Positions 12,297 through 24,521 of a stretch of 64,000 nt of DNA are shown piece after piece. Within the stretch, counting starts at the first letter, position 1, and every line of letters starts with the position of its first letter. Made by a program: the position numbers and the translations under genes. The DNA is from Chlorocebus sabaeus (taxonomy: Eukaryota; Chordata; Mammalia; Primates; Cercopithecidae): assembly GCF_047675955.1 (NCBI RefSeq), contig NC_132914.1, forward strand, positions 42,061,521 through 42,125,520. The letters run 5' to 3'. Under the pieces are notes generated by a model. It saw nothing but the letters and a program-made list of their open reading frames with translations, made no database searches and was not told where the DNA came from.

Positions 12297-12525
12297 AGCT
12301 ATTGTTCTATGTAATTTACCTATATTTACTCACTTAATGCTGACTGCAGTACTATGAGGTAGGGAATATTACTGCTATCCGCATTTTAAAGGGAAGTGAA
12401 TTTAAGCAATGGAAGTTTAACTATTTTTTTACAAAATTATTTAGGGGCAAAACCGAGATCTAAACCCAGATATTTTAGATAACAGAGGTCATACTCTTGC
12501 CCATACACAATGCTGCCTCACAAAT
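12297..12525 (+). mobile_element. MIR SINE
   Basis: MIR core: 'atttactcacttaatgctgac', 'actatgaggtagggaatattac', 'cgcattttaaagg' and 'ccgagatctaaacccag'. It sits within the L1M/HAL1-like relic. Confidence 0.7.
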
Positions 12526-12529
12526 AAAT

Positions 12530-12795
12530 GAAAGACCTACATCTAAATACACAATTGTCAAATTTCACAACAACAAGAATAACATGAATCTTAATATGTC
12601 CCAGAAGGAAAACAATAGCTTACATATAAAGGGATGAGAATCAGTTTAGTAGCACATTTCTTACTTGCAGCACTGTATGCCCAAAGAGAGTGAAGCAATG
12701 ATTTTAAACCTAGAAGCCTATACTCAGCATAATTGTCAAATAGCTATGAATACAGAATAAAGATGTTTTAAGGCCATGTAGTTCTTTAGAAGTTT
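12530..12795 (+). mobile_element. L1M/HAL1-like ORF1 relic, 3' part
   Basis: 'caattgtcaaatttcacaac', 'cttacatataaagggatgag' and 'tagaagcctatactcagc' follow the ORF1 C-terminal coding DNA of HAL1/L1ME-class elements and continue the piece before 12290. Confidence 0.6.
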
Positions 12796-12879
12796 TATGT
12801 TCCATGCATTATTTAAAAATATTTTACTAATATAGTGCAGTAAAATAAAGGACTAAATTGAGACAGAGAAAAAACTATC

Positions 12880-13148
12880 AGTAGTTCATCACTCCTTTTT
12901 TACAGTACTTTCTTCACTTTGCAAGGATACACCCCTCTCTCTTAGTTCTCCTTGTACCTCACTGACCTCTATATATTACTTTTTTTTTTTTTTGCAGATC
13001 TTATCTTCTCTATCTCTAAAAGTTTGAATTCCCTGGGGATCTACCCTCAGACCTTTCCTTTTGTAGCTACCAAATTCTTAGTGATTTCATTTAGTACCAG
13101 GGCTTTAAAGGCTTTAAATATCCAAATGCCACTAGTACATTGAAAACT
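12880..13148 (+). mobile_element. L2 LINE fragment, upstream half of a split copy
   Basis: 'agttctccttgtacctcactgacctc', 'cagatcttatcttctctatctc' and 'ggctttaaatatccaaatg' match the L2 sense consensus in order. The copy resumes at 13795 after an LTR insertion. Confidence 0.65.
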
Positions 13149-13149
13149 A

Positions 13150-13790
13150 TCTATAGTGGGCAGAAGAAGAGCGTCCCCTAAAAAACCATGTCCAGTTGGA
13201 ACCTCAGAATATGACCTTATTTAGAAAAAGGGTCTTTGAAGATATTATTAGGTGATAAACTCAAGATAAAATCACCCTGGACTTAAGATGGGCCCCAAAT
13301 CCAGTGACTGGTGTTTTTGTAAGAAAAGAACACAAATAGAAACAGAGAAAGCCAGGTGAAGAATGTAAATCAACTCTCTACCATAGTCTCTGGTCTCTAG
13401 ACTTTCCTGTTTCAGTCTGCCTTCAGTCAGGAAAATTGAGCCACTACAAGCATTATTGGAATAAGGAGTTTTAAATAGAAATCAAGTCTGCACAGATCAG
13501 GGAGGAATTGGGGAAGTAAAGAATGCTTCATTCTTCATCTGGAGTTATGTAGATTGGAGTTATGTAGCCGTAGCCAAAGAATGCCTGGGGCCACCAGAAG
13601 CTGGAAGACGCAAGGAAGAATAATTTTAATAATTTTCCTAGTGTCTGTAGCAGGAGCATGCCTCTGCTGACACCTTGAGTTTGGACTTCTAGCCTCCAGA
13701 ACTGTGAGATAATAAATTCCTATTGTTTTAAGCTACCCAGTTTGTGGTTTTGTGATATTTTACTATAGTAGTCCTAGGAAAATAGTACAA
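13150..13790 (+). mobile_element. MaLR LTR (MLT1/MST-like) inserted in L2
   Basis: The 5' part carries 'aacctcagaatatgacctta' and 'gggtctttgaagatatta'. The 3' part has 'ctccagaactgtgagataataa' (with an AATAAA-like signal) and 'ctacccagtttgtgg'. About 200 bases in the middle (13380-13620) are not recognised and include a short tandem duplication of ggagttatgtag. Confidence 0.7.
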
Positions 13791-13794
13791 TATG

Positions 13795-14250
13795 TTATTT
13801 ACATTTTTATTCTAGACTTCTCTCCTCTAGTTCCTACCTGTATATTCAATTTATCACCATCATTTCCACTCGGATACAAAATTTCTCCTTCTGAAGTCTC
13901 CCTCTTCTCAGAAAATGGCAATACCATTCAGTTACTTGGGCAAAAATCCTTATAGTCATTCTTCTTCTTCTTGCTTTTGTCTCATGCCCTTAATCCAATC
14001 ACCAGCAAATCCTATTAGTAATGTCTTTCAAATACATCTAGAATCTAATAATCACTTCTAACTAGCTTGATACTTACCATTCCACTCCATTCAAATCCAT
14101 TCACTATCACTATCTCCCTGATTCCATCTTTCCCTCCTACAGTGCATTCTGAATCACAGCAGTCAGATGATTCCTTAAAAATATATGTCAGATTGTGTCA
14201 CACTTATGCTCAGATCCTATTTCCCATTCATGGAGAATTTTAGGAGGGAA
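13795..14250 (+). mobile_element. L2 LINE fragment, downstream half of a split copy
   Basis: Continues collinearly with the L2 piece ending near 13148: 'ctagacttctctcctctag', 'ttcagttacttgggcaaaa', 'ctgaatcacagcagtcagatg' and 'gtcagattgtgtcac'. This shows the LTR landed inside an existing L2. Confidence 0.7.
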
Positions 14251-14284
14251 GTATCTTGGGATAAAGCTGTAAGGGATATATGCT

Positions 14285-14685
14285 ATTATCAACAACTTTC
14301 TATTGCTAAGGCTGAAGACTACATTTCCCAAACATCCTTTCCCTGTGTATGGCTTTGTGTTAGAGTTGAACAATGAGCGGAATGCCTAAATTTGCCAAAG
14401 AGAACTAAGGCAGAAGCCATTATTCTTGGGAAGTCATAGCAATCAGTGTCAGTGATTCTAAGAACTCTGGTTTCTCCACCAATTCTAGTGCATCAGTCTG
14501 AAGTGATGAGTGAATGTTTTGCAAATCCTCTGGCTGCAACCTCGAGGATCTTCACTTTCGCAACTCCTCCCTCATTTGTACAATCTTGATTTCTGTATAA
14601 AACTCCTTATTCCTATAATACTTGCAGTGGCTCCATTTTCCTCACTGAATGCAGACTGATACAGAAGTGTCTACACACCAGACGA
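14285..14685 (+). mobile_element. LTR-like fragment (MaLR/ERVL type)
   Basis: 'gactacatttcccaaacatcc' at the 5' side and 'ataaaactccttattcc' and 'tgcagactgatacag' at the 3' side resemble old MaLR/ERVL LTRs. Subfamily not assigned. Confidence 0.45.
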
Positions 14686-15376
14686 TATAGTGGAGAGTTG
14701 ATTTTAAATAATAAATATGTGATGAAGAGTAAAAGAAAAATGATTGTCAATTAGGAACTTTAAGATAAGAAATCTAAAGATAAGAAATGCTATGTATATA
14801 CTACTTGTGTCTCTAGTAAACAACATTTACCTGGTCACAAGGATATAAACACTATGGATTTTCAAATTTTATATACATTCCATAGGGAAAGCATGAGATA
14901 TTTAAATATTAACATTCATAATATAAAAAGAAGATAGAAGTTGGGAGATGAAGGTAAGGAGCAGAACCAACATCTTTACATTTCATAGTGAGGAATCAAG
15001 AAAATCCATTGTAGTTGATACAATGAGAAGTGAAGGTGGAAAAATATATTGCTGAAGTCTGAAAAGGTAACCAATAGAGGAACTTAAACTAGTGATATAA
15101 CTATATTAGAATTAGATAGTATGAACAGGTGATGGTATAAGAGAGATAAATGTTCATCTATCATACCCGGCATTCTACTGATAATGTCTGAAATTGATCA
15201 ATTAGACCAAGAATGGTATAAACATATTGAAATAATTAAGTTATTTATCCTAGCAGCTTATCTCAACTGAGGTTTCAGAAGAGAATTAAACCCTAATGCA
15301 TCCTTGTAAGCATGGATGAACTTATCTCCTGTGTATCTGGTATGGTGCTAGTCATATGCCATCTTTGGGAGTTATG

Positions 15377-15456
15377 AGAAAATAGTCCCTCAGGTAATTT
15401 TCTGGTTTTGAGATTAGATGATGAACTCCTTTTAAGAAAGGGTGCTGGAAAGTGAG
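15377..15456 (+). repeat. Direct repeat copy 1 (about 79 bp)
   Basis: Shares 'cctcaggt', 'ggttttgag', 'ccttttaagag/aaggg' and 'aaagtgag' blocks in the same order and spacing as 16178-16255. Identity is about 80% by eye. Family unknown. Confidence 0.7.
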
Positions 15457-16177
15457 CAGGAAGTGAGTCAGGTGATTATTTCTTTTCATTCCAAATTCTT
15501 CTCTATTGTTTGGTATCTTTTAACTCTGTGTCTTTTTTCTTTGACACACATAAAATATATTTTTAAAAACATTTAGGAATCTCATTTTATAAGTGTTGAG
15601 TATAATAATATGATAGGATGGCGATTCACATAGGAATGATATGAAGATATAAAGAAAGTGAGACAGAAGCTTTGGACAAGATATCAGGGCTGGAGACACA
15701 AGGGTAACCTAATTAGAACTGATACTGCAAGATGCTACTACAATTAGACCTAATTTGATGAAAGTACTAAAGTTGAGATTACAGAGAGACTAGAAAGAGA
15801 TAAGGGCAGTCCTTGGAGAAAACTGAGGGGGCTGGAAAGGGAACTATAGGAGGGATTGTGAGTAGGGAGGTAGGAAGAAGATCACAAGTCTAACCACAGA
15901 ACTAAAGAAAAAAAGAATGTCAAAAACAGAGGGTTGCCAACAATGGTAAGGAGTATTTGTAATGGCCTTTTGATATATATTTTAAAATAAATATTTCTGG
16001 TTTAACATAGAATTGAAACGCTCTCTGATATATGAATGAGTTGAACAAAGCATTTAATAAAATAATTCTGGAAACTCCTTAAGACTTTTCAAAAATCTTT
16101 GCAGTTTCTATTCCTTTCACAACATAACCAAAGGGTAAGATACAAGACTTAGAAGAATTTTATTCTTGTAAGTATTT

Positions 16178-16255
16178 GAAATAGTTCCTCAGGTCATTTT
16201 TTGGTTTTGAGTTCAGAGGAGGAAATCCTTTTAAGAGAGGGTGCTACAAAGTGAG
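16178..16255 (+). repeat. Direct repeat copy 2 (about 79 bp)
   Basis: Second copy, about 800 bases downstream of 15377-15456. Similarity stops on both sides, so this is a short local duplication or two copies of an unrecognised repeat. Confidence 0.7.
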
Positions 16256-18169
16256 AAAATGTATTTATTCATTCATTTAAGTATTTATTAAATGTCTATC
16301 ATGTAAAAACATGTGCTAGACACTGTGGAGATACATTCAAGAGTTCATAGTCTTATAAAGAAGATATAGAATGAACACAAATAACTTAGACAACAAGGTA
16401 AATATCATGAGGTCTACAGATGAAGAAAGAGATGAATTCAGGAAAGAGACATCACCTCACTTTAAAGCTCAGTTCAGTAAAAGTTCAAAGAAAATTAGTT
16501 CACTGTAGTAAAACACGGCTGAACAGAAACTTCCAGCTTTACTCCTACAAATGCTAGAAAATTACTTAATTATTTACTACATTGTGATCAAATATCTACT
16601 TTAAAAGCAGAGTTTTTAAAAAATCAGGTGATATGATAGAGAATATGAATGTGAAGCATCTATTGACTCTACAATATTAAGTACACTGCTCTTAATCAAC
16701 GCAAAAACCAGAAAAGTCTTACTTTCTATGCCTCCCAGAGCCATTTTCTAATAGCAAAGATTAGATTGTGTACTTGATCTACTTAAAGATTATTTCCAGA
16801 AGAAAAAAGCTGATTTTCTTGGACTATCCAGTAAGAATAAGAGGGTTACGGTGTCTTTGTGTAATAGCTTACTGTGAGCTTTCTAATTATTAATATAGTG
16901 AAACAAAAGACTTTACGCATTTTGATGAGCTCACTTATGGTTACTCAGAAAAATGAGCTTTGAATGGTATGCCAGAAATTGTAAGATGACAGCAAAAATA
17001 GCTATTCTGTATTTATCTGCAAACTAACTGACAAACCTACATCATAAGAAATACTGCTTTGAGTGAAACGGGCTCACTGATACCAATAAACAAAGAAATG
17101 TAATACTACAGTTTTCATATATCTGAATGAGAAATTGTCGGATATAGCTTTGAGTAGGTCTTAACCAGAAAATGCACTGACGGATGGCTTCTACTGGCTT
17201 TGAGCAAGTGTCATATGCTTGACAGACTGTCTACTTTAAGTCCATTTTATTATAACAACTACTTCCATCTCTGCTGAAACACCCATTAGCTTGATACAGG
17301 TTTTTTAGCCAGTAAGGAAACATCACATCTCTCCCACATAGATAATTGAAGGCAAAAATATACCAGTTGAGCAAGCCAATAACTCCTTCCAATTAAAATT
17401 ACATGAAACAGGCTACGTGTTTCTTAAAGACAGGTTTGCTATTTGATGGTGCTTTAAAACCTCTTAACCATACAACCTGATGGCACTGTCTGGTTCTGTC
17501 AATATGAGGTCACTTAATCAAACTTTTTCCAGACTAATTAAATTTTGTGCTCACTGTAACAACTGTATTTTCATGATCAGTCAGATCAGTTGTACAATCC
17601 AATTTTATTGCTGAGGCAACCCCAAATGATAGATCAAAGGAAAAGGTTTTCACTCCTGAGTGTTTGATTTTACAGACTCAGCTTAATTGTGTACTTGAGT
17701 AATGTATCTTTAAAAAAAACACAAAAAACTTTAGTTTACATTTCTGTGATTATTTAATGTAATAAAAGAAATAGGAAAAGGAAGGTAACTGACAGTTGTT
17801 TGGTTGCTAACTGCCAGGTGTTTTGTCTATCTTTCTCATCTAATTTCCATTACAATCATTTTTTCTACACATTCACACACAAATCTTTTTTTTTAAAGAT
17901 TTATATGGTTATAGGAGACATGATATGGGGTACCCAAAAGGAAAACAATTTCTGTATGAACAGAGCTGCCACAGCTACTTACAGTTTTCTGTGGCAGAAC
18001 ATATTCATCCTGCTACTTCTTAGAGGCAGGTTCCAACATTATAAAAAGGCTTGGTAAGAAGTTTGTCCTTCTAGTAGTTTCAGTGCTTTAGTCAACAATA
18101 CGAAGTATTTTGAAGTCTAGTTTTATCTATACTATCTCAGCATTAAGCTGCTAGAGCACAGGAAATGAT

Positions 18170-18505
18170 CTAAAAGTACAGTGATGAGACAGTGATTAAA
18201 TAAATTATGGCACATGCATAAAATGGAATGCGATACAGCTTCTTAAAACGATGCTTCAGAAAATTCTGAATGTCATGGAAAAATGCTTGGGATAAATATC
18301 ATGTAAACAAGGTAGGATCAAAATTATGAATAAAATATTACTCCAGCATGTAAATATGTATCTTACCCATGAATAAGGTAACAGTTATCTTTAATTGGTA
18401 ATATTACGGATAGTTTTTATTGTATTTTGTATGTGCTTTTTCATTTTATACATTTTCCAAAATTAAATATGCATTGCTTTTTAATTTAAAAATATTTACC
18501 AAAAA
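18170..18505 (+). mobile_element. L1M 3' end fragment
   Basis: 'ttatggcacatgcataaaatgg' with 'aatgcgatacagcttcttaaaa' mirrors the L1 'ccatgcagccattaaaa' region. The T-rich 3' UTR pattern 'tacattttccaaaattaaat' follows. Confidence 0.6.
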
Positions 18506-18599
18506 ATATATCATAGTTGAGGAATAAAACCAGAATGAATTAGAAGAGTGGTTTGTATGTAATCCTTAAATAAATTAATATCTCAAGAAGATGGTCAAG

Positions 18600-19015
18600 G
18601 CCATCTCATCTCATCTCCCATTGTACCCCTTCCATAGATTCTGTGCTCTGCCTGCCCCTTGCCTACACATGAACTGGACCCTTTTGCCTCCATGCTTTGG
18701 CCTACAAGACTTCCTCTTTCTGGAATACACTTTCCCTTCCTTTTGAGGCACTAAAGTATATTTTCAAGGCTCTTCACAAGTCTTACTCATCCAGGATGCT
18801 GTTCTTAACTCTCTGGGTTCTAGTTCTCCTGCTGCACTTATAATTGAACCAATCACAATCTGTTAAATGCCTGCCAGTCTTACCAAAACAAAATGTGAGC
18901 CCTTAGAGGACCTGAATCTCACATTATTCATCTTTATAATTATTCATTATTCACTCCCTCCACTTCTAGAACACAGCCTGGTGCACAGTAGCCCTCAATA
19001 AATATTTGCTCAACT
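18600..19015 (+). mobile_element. L2 LINE 3' end
   Basis: 'ttcctctttctggaatacac', 'ctcttcacaagtcttactc', 'gctgcacttataattg' and the terminal 'cagtagccctcaataaatat' follow the L2 3' consensus. Confidence 0.8.
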
Positions 19016-19218
19016 CTGGTAAAGTCATCCTCAGCAAATAGGACTGGGATGCATGAGTGGGATGCCTTCGGATTAACATATGGAGTTTTCGGTGCAATCA
19101 AAAGGGCATTAGTTTAAGCTATTTTACTTCTTCAAAGGAAATTATTATGTAGTAGACTTAAGAACATAAGCGTTAGTCTTTAAAATTTTGGCCTACAGTG
19201 ACTAGTATAAAACAAGAA

Positions 19219-19452
19219 GGATCACCTGGCCAACATAGTGAAAATGCATCTCTACAAAAAAAAAAAAAAAAAAAGTTAGCTGGGCATGGTGGCAGGTGCC
19301 TGTAATCCTAGCTACTTGGGAGGCTGAGTCTGAAGAACTGCTTGAACCTGGGAGGTGGAGACTGCAGTGAGCTGAGATTGCACCACTGCACACCAGCCCG
19401 GGCGACAGTGTGAGACTCCATCTCAAAAAAAAAAAAAAAAAAAAAAAAAATG
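19219..19452 (+). mobile_element. 5'-truncated Alu (AluS/J type)
   Basis: Starts inside the left arm ('ggatcacctggccaacatag'), lacking about 25 bases there, with a middle A-run of 22 bases, a full right arm and a long A tail. Confidence 0.85.
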
Positions 19453-19499
19453 AAAAAAGAAAAAGAAAGCCAAGAAGGAAAATAAAACACCAAGGAGAC

Positions 19500-20100
19500 A
19501 GGCCTGAAAGACTAAGCTACCATTTTTTTTTTGGTTGTTCAAAGAACATGATCTACACTGACATATGTCATTTTATTTTCACATAAGCAATACTTTCTTT
19601 CAGAATAAATAACAATTACTGGTTTGAAATTTTCATTGGGACTTAAAGATAAGTTGTAAATATTAAATTTGTCTCACCTTTTAATTGGAACTATTTTAAA
19701 TATAACACATAAATATAGTTGTAATTCACAATGATAAAATTAAGCACTCTATGCTTCTAATTTCCTATGGAAGTTGATTATAAAACAGAAATACTTTCTG
19801 TTAAATCACCTTTATTTATTCCCCAGTGGAATGTTCTTTCTAAACTATGAAGGTAACCTCTGTAATTCTTTCCACTCTAATATCTCCCATGACTAGAGAT
19901 CAAAAGAAATTCACTTAACTAGGAAAGTGAAACTTGTTAGTTTCAAGAATAATGAATGATAAATTCTACTACGTTGGCTGTAAATTTTTCTACCCACATA
20001 TTTAATTTCATGTTATATTGAAGAAAATAGAGTCATAGTACCTGTTAACAAGACAAATTCCTGGAGGTAATTAAAATAGTTATAGTATACTAACTGTGAC
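19500..20100. other. Intronic stretch, no recognised element
   Basis: AT-rich unique-looking sequence. No coding, RNA or repeat signal identified. Confidence 0.5.
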
Positions 20101-20340
20101 AGAGATTGTTAATGGTTCACAGAAATCTATTTTCTCTTCCTTGTTGGCACACAGCTAGACTACATGAGTTTCAGAAAGTGGAATATGGGTGGTCAGAGTT
20201 TTTAGAAAGCAGATGTGGCACTGCCAGTCTCTTACTATTCTGCTGGTTGGATAGAATTAACAAGATCATCGGGAAGAGGGGAAGGGTGGGAGAGAGTTTG
20301 AGACTCTAAAATGTCTGCCAATCAGAAACACTTACTTTGG
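20101..20340 (+). mobile_element. Possible LTR fragment (MLT1-like)
   Basis: 'cacacagctagactacatgag' and 'gaatatgggtggtcagag' resemble the 5' part of old MaLR LTRs. Weak, and no ends are seen. Confidence 0.3.
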
Positions 20341-21274
20341 GCAGTTACATGAAAAGTAAACTTCTATTGTATTTGTCATAATACATTTTGGCTCTATTTA
20401 ATATTGCTGCCAATACTTCCCTATCTAAGAACTAGTAAAGGAATTCAGTGAAGTTGCAGTGTACAAAATCAACATACAAAAATCAGTTGCATTTCTATAC
20501 ACTAACAGCGAACTAACTGAAAAAGAAGTTAAGAAAACAATAGCATTTACGATAGCATCAAAAAGAATAAAAAACTTAGGTAAAAATTTAACCAAGTAAG
20601 TAAAGGATCTGTACACTAAAAACTATAAAACATAATGAAATTAATTAAAGTAGACATAAATAAATGGAAAGATATCCTAAGTTCATGGATTGGAAGGCTT
20701 AACATTGTTATAATGCCAATGCTACCCAAAACAATCTACAGAGCCAATGTATTCCTATCAAAATTCCAATGGCATTTTTCACAGAAATAAAATTCGAAAT
20801 TCTGAAATTCATATACAACCACAAAAGATCCAGGATAGCCAAAGAAATTTTAAACAAGAGGAACAAAGCTAGGAGTATCTGATTTAAAATTCTATTACAA
20901 AAATAGCAATCAAAACAGCATGGTACTGGCATAGAAACAGACACACAGACCAAGGGAACAGAAGAGGAGAGTCCAGAAATAAACCCACATATACATGGTC
21001 AACTTTCAACAAGGATGCCAAGAATATACAAGGGAAAAGGAAAGTCTCTTCAAAAATGATGTGGAGAAAACTGGATATTCACACACAAAAGAATGAAACT
21101 GGGCCCTTATCTTAAAGCGTAAAGAACTCAAATCAACCTAAAATTTAAAAATCAACTCAAAACTAAAAAAATAAAAATACAATGACTACATATCTATCCA
21201 AATAACTTGAAATTGGGATCTTGAAGAGATATCTGCACTCTCATATTCACTGCAGCATTATTAAAATAGCCAAA

Positions 21275-21529
21275 CTGGGATTACAGACACATGCCACCAC
21301 ACCAGGTTATTTTTATTTTATTTTATTTTATTATTTTATTTTATTTTATTTTATTTTATTTTATTTTATTTTATTTTATTTTATTTTATATTTTCTGTAT
21401 TATTCAGGAGGCCTAGGCAGGAAAATTGCTTGAACCTGGGAGGCAGAGGTTACAGAGAGCTGAGACCATGCCAGTGCACTCCAGCCTGGGCGACAGAGTG
21501 AGACTCCATCTCTAAATAAATAAATAAAT
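21275..21529 (+). mobile_element. 5'-inverted (twin-priming-like) Alu inserted in L1
   Basis: Order: an antisense Alu piece (21275-21312, 'ctgggattacagacacatgc' reading toward 'caccaggttattttt'), a (TTTTA)n tract, then a sense Alu right arm from about 21400 ('tattcaggaggcctaggcag') with the normal end at 21512 and a TAAA-repeat tail. In a normal Alu the two pieces abut ('aatcccag' then 'ctactcgggagg'), so the 5' piece is flipped. Imperfect duplications aaaatagccaaa (21263-21274) and aaatagtcaag (21530-21540) flank the element, with a TT/AAAA endonuclease site. Confidence 0.85.
21311..21390 (+). repeat. (TTTTA)n microsatellite at an Alu inversion junction
   Basis: About 15 tandem TTTTA units. 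They probably grew from the antisense Alu 'tttttgtattttta' segment. Confidence 0.95.
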
Positions 21530-22149
21530 AAATAGTCAAGTTACGGGAACAACTTAGATGTCCACCAAAGAATGAACAGATAAGGAAACTGTGGCATATA
21601 CTTACAATGAAATACTATACAGCATTAAAAAGGAAGAAAATTCTGTTATTTGTGACAACATGGATGGACCAGGAAGGTGTAACATATGGTGAAATAAGTC
21701 AGACACAGAAAGATAAGTGCTGTATAATCTCACTTATATGTGGAATCTAAAATAGCCAAACTCATAGAAGCAAGGTAGAATGGTGTTTTCCAGGAGCTGA
21801 GGTTAGGAGAAAGGGGAAAGTGATAGTTAAACTGTACGAAGTTTCAATTATGCAAGATAAGTAAGTTCTGGATATCTACTATACAGCATAGTATCTACAG
21901 CTAACAATACTCTCTTTTATATCTAAGAGAGTAGATCTTATGTTAAAGGGTTCTTACCAACAAACGAGTACAAAAAGCAATAAAATTGTAAAGAGGCAAA
22001 AGAAAACTTTGGGAGGTGATGAATATGTTGATGGTACTGACAGTTTCACAGGTATATAAGTATCCCTAAACTCATCAAGATGTAGACATTGATTATGTAC
22101 AGCTTTTTATCTATCAAGCATACCTCAATGAAGTGGTTTAAAAATACTC

Positions 22150-24145
22150 CCCTAACTAATTCAATACTATACCCCATGTAAACTATCTAAAATCTACATC
22201 TTTTATGCATCCATGCATAGAAAATCCAGGTATCATTTGTTGTGTACCCTGTTTTCTGATTTATTCACCCTTAAATATGGATGTTAATTTTTCCAGATGC
22301 ATATATAATATATACATCATGTGCATTCACATTTACATTAATTTATTCACTCATGAGAATCTGCTAATTGGTAGGCCTTGAGAACACATGAGTGAAGAAA
22401 GTTCATTAACAGTCAGAGAGACAGATCTGCATAGCAGGAGTAAACTTGATGTATTAATATGTGTGCTTCCTTGTATTTCCCATTCTCTCTCCTCTCTCAA
22501 TGGCCTTCTCCTCTTCCAAGTGCCTTCTGCCCCTCCTTCAGAACCTATTCTCAGTTCACACAGAGAATAGCAACAAAAACTGGAAAATTCGTAGAATTCT
22601 AAGTGGATATAGTGGTTGTGTTTGGAAAAATCAGGAAGTGGTTTGATGAGGAGATGATGTGAGGTCCATGTAAATATCTGGAAGATAATTCTAAGGTAGT
22701 ATAGATAAGGCTTAGCGCCCAACTTGGACAGAAGGAGCCCACAGTGGCTTTTTAAAGAACCACCAAGTAATAACTAAAGCAAATGAAACCAAAAGCTTTT
22801 ATTACTCACAAGATAAAGCACTCTCTCATAACATTGCCTACTAGAATTCCCTCAGAGAACATGAAATTCTCCTGGACACACAAACTGAAGGAGCTCAGAG
22901 AAACACGGGTCATACATGTAGACATTCCTAGGTATGGTCCCAGAAAAATGACTGGTCTGGCTGCTAAGCATGGGGAGTTCCCATTGCAGCTACTAGGCAT
23001 ATTACTGCTAATGTGGTATCTGTGATGTCTGGGATGCAAAGTAAGGCAAATTTTACAAAGATCACTTAATTAGAATATTTAGGTAGTTTGCTCATTGCAT
23101 GTAATTTAATAACATTTTCAGGTACAGAAAACATAAATTTTTCTGAAAGATTGGTGTAACTAAAGGTTTAATTGGTAACTTTGGATTGCTTTCCTTCTTC
23201 ATTCTTCAATATTATGGAGGAGATGAATAATATCCTTGTAGCCTGTCGTTTTTAAAGATGATACTAACATTAAAGTCCTATAATCATCTTTTAGAAGGGT
23301 TTCTAAGCCTTAAAGTGCTAAAAACCTCCACATATTTTCTTTAAAATAATCATTTCTTTTTGTCTGACTGGTAAGTTCAAACTTTCCACTCAGATAGACT
23401 GTGTTTATTGAATTTCACAGACAACTTCAATTACAGGTCTCTTGCAATGAAGATAATTATACTAAAATTTTACATTAGATTGTTTCTTTTTCCAGATTTT
23501 AGGGGGAAAAGAAAGACATACTAATATTTATTTTATTATTACTACCAGCTCTTACCATGTTACACAGAATTCTCCACAAAGAAAGCATATACCAAATGAT
23601 TTTTAGTATGTGATGTTAAGACTATAAGAACAAAAAGAAACCAGTTACTTGTGTTTACATTTTGAGGAAACTATCCCAAAGCCCCACATTAATAATAGCA
23701 CTCTCTCTTTCAATGTCTTAAAGTTATTGCTATGACTTTCAGATTTTATTTTTCCATAGGCCAAGGATCCCAACTCTGCCATAAAATATGACCTATAATT
23801 TGGAACTCTCATCTCTGAGATTTTATTTGGTCAGCTTCTATTATCTACTCTATTTATCTCTCTATTTCAATTGGACTCTGCAGAGTTGGTTAAAGGTGAA
23901 CATTTCCTACAAATAAGTCTCTTCATCTCTATCTCCCAGGTTGATTCATGACCTAATATAACCTTTGACCCTAAGAAAGTAGATTTCTAAAAGAAGAACT
24001 GCTAGTTTTAGACTGCTATTTGGCTTCATATATACAGCCAGGCAACATTCTTAAATATACCAAATAATTTCCACCTTTGCAAATATGTGAAGTGCTGCTC
24101 TCCTAATTTTTTTAAAAGAAGAATCAAAACAATCATTTCTATAAC
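22150..24145. other. Intronic stretch, no recognised element
   Basis: About 2 kb without a clear repeat. Overlapping open frames on both strands at 22351-22722 show no domain, and the reading does not resemble any family I know. Possible candidates for decayed elements, not called. Confidence 0.45.
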
Positions 24146-24149
24146 CTAG

Positions 24150-24355
24150 TATAATGCAATACATTTTAAAAAGGGCAAATATATAGTGAACTATGAACCA
24201 TGAATGCTTAAAATAGGTAGAATAATATATGTTTGAAGTGATGGATATTCCAATCACCCTGATTTGATCAGTATGCATTGTATATGAGTATCAAAAATCA
24301 CATGTACCCCCAAATATGCACAACTATAATATATCAATGAAACAAAGAGACAAAA
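24150..24355 (+). mobile_element. L1 3' UTR end (L1MA/L1PB type)
   Basis: 'gaagtgatggatattccaat', 'caccctgatttgatcag', 'tatgagtatcaaaaatcac' and 'tgtacccccaaatatgcac' follow the L1 3' end, closing in an A-rich tail. Confidence 0.65.
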
Positions 24356-24478
24356 AGGGTGTTTTTGAAAGTAAATCATGAAGTAATACTATTGAGGACA
24401 ATGAATTGGACATTGTGAGAATATAGGATTTAAATGTTCCAAACTAAAGAGACTGCTCATTTCCATCAACACAATATT

Positions 24479-24521
24479 CTACACACACACAAACACACAC
24501 ACACACGCACATGCAGACACA
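24479..24521 (+). repeat. Impure (CA)n microsatellite
   Basis: Interrupted ACAC run of about 40 bases. Confidence 0.85.

Larger units (their letters stand above)
14690..18165. other. Long intronic stretch, largely unassigned
   Basis: About 3.5 kb of AT-rich sequence with no clear transposon. It contains a pair of roughly 79-bp direct repeats (listed separately). A MIR/L2-like piece at 16260-16340 starts 'attcattcatttaagtattta'. No coding or RNA gene signal. Confidence 0.45.
20428..22148 (+). mobile_element. L1 (L1MA/L1PB class) 3' part with internal Alu
   Basis: Collinear with L1 ORF2: 'gtacaaaatcaacatacaaa', 'tacactaacagcgaac', 'ttcatggattggaaggc', 'agaaataaacccacatatac', then the 3' UTR with 'gtggaatctaaaatagccaaac' and 'ggatatctactatacagc'. 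It has lost several hundred bases near 21110-21190. It is interrupted by the 5'-inverted Alu at 21275-21529 with a target-site duplication. ORF2 is closed by many stops. Confidence 0.88.

Noticed and set aside
22351..22722. 123-residue minus-strand frame with overlapping plus-strand frames
   Set aside because: No recognisable motif, no conserved splice sites, AT-rich setting; length is within chance for 64 kb.
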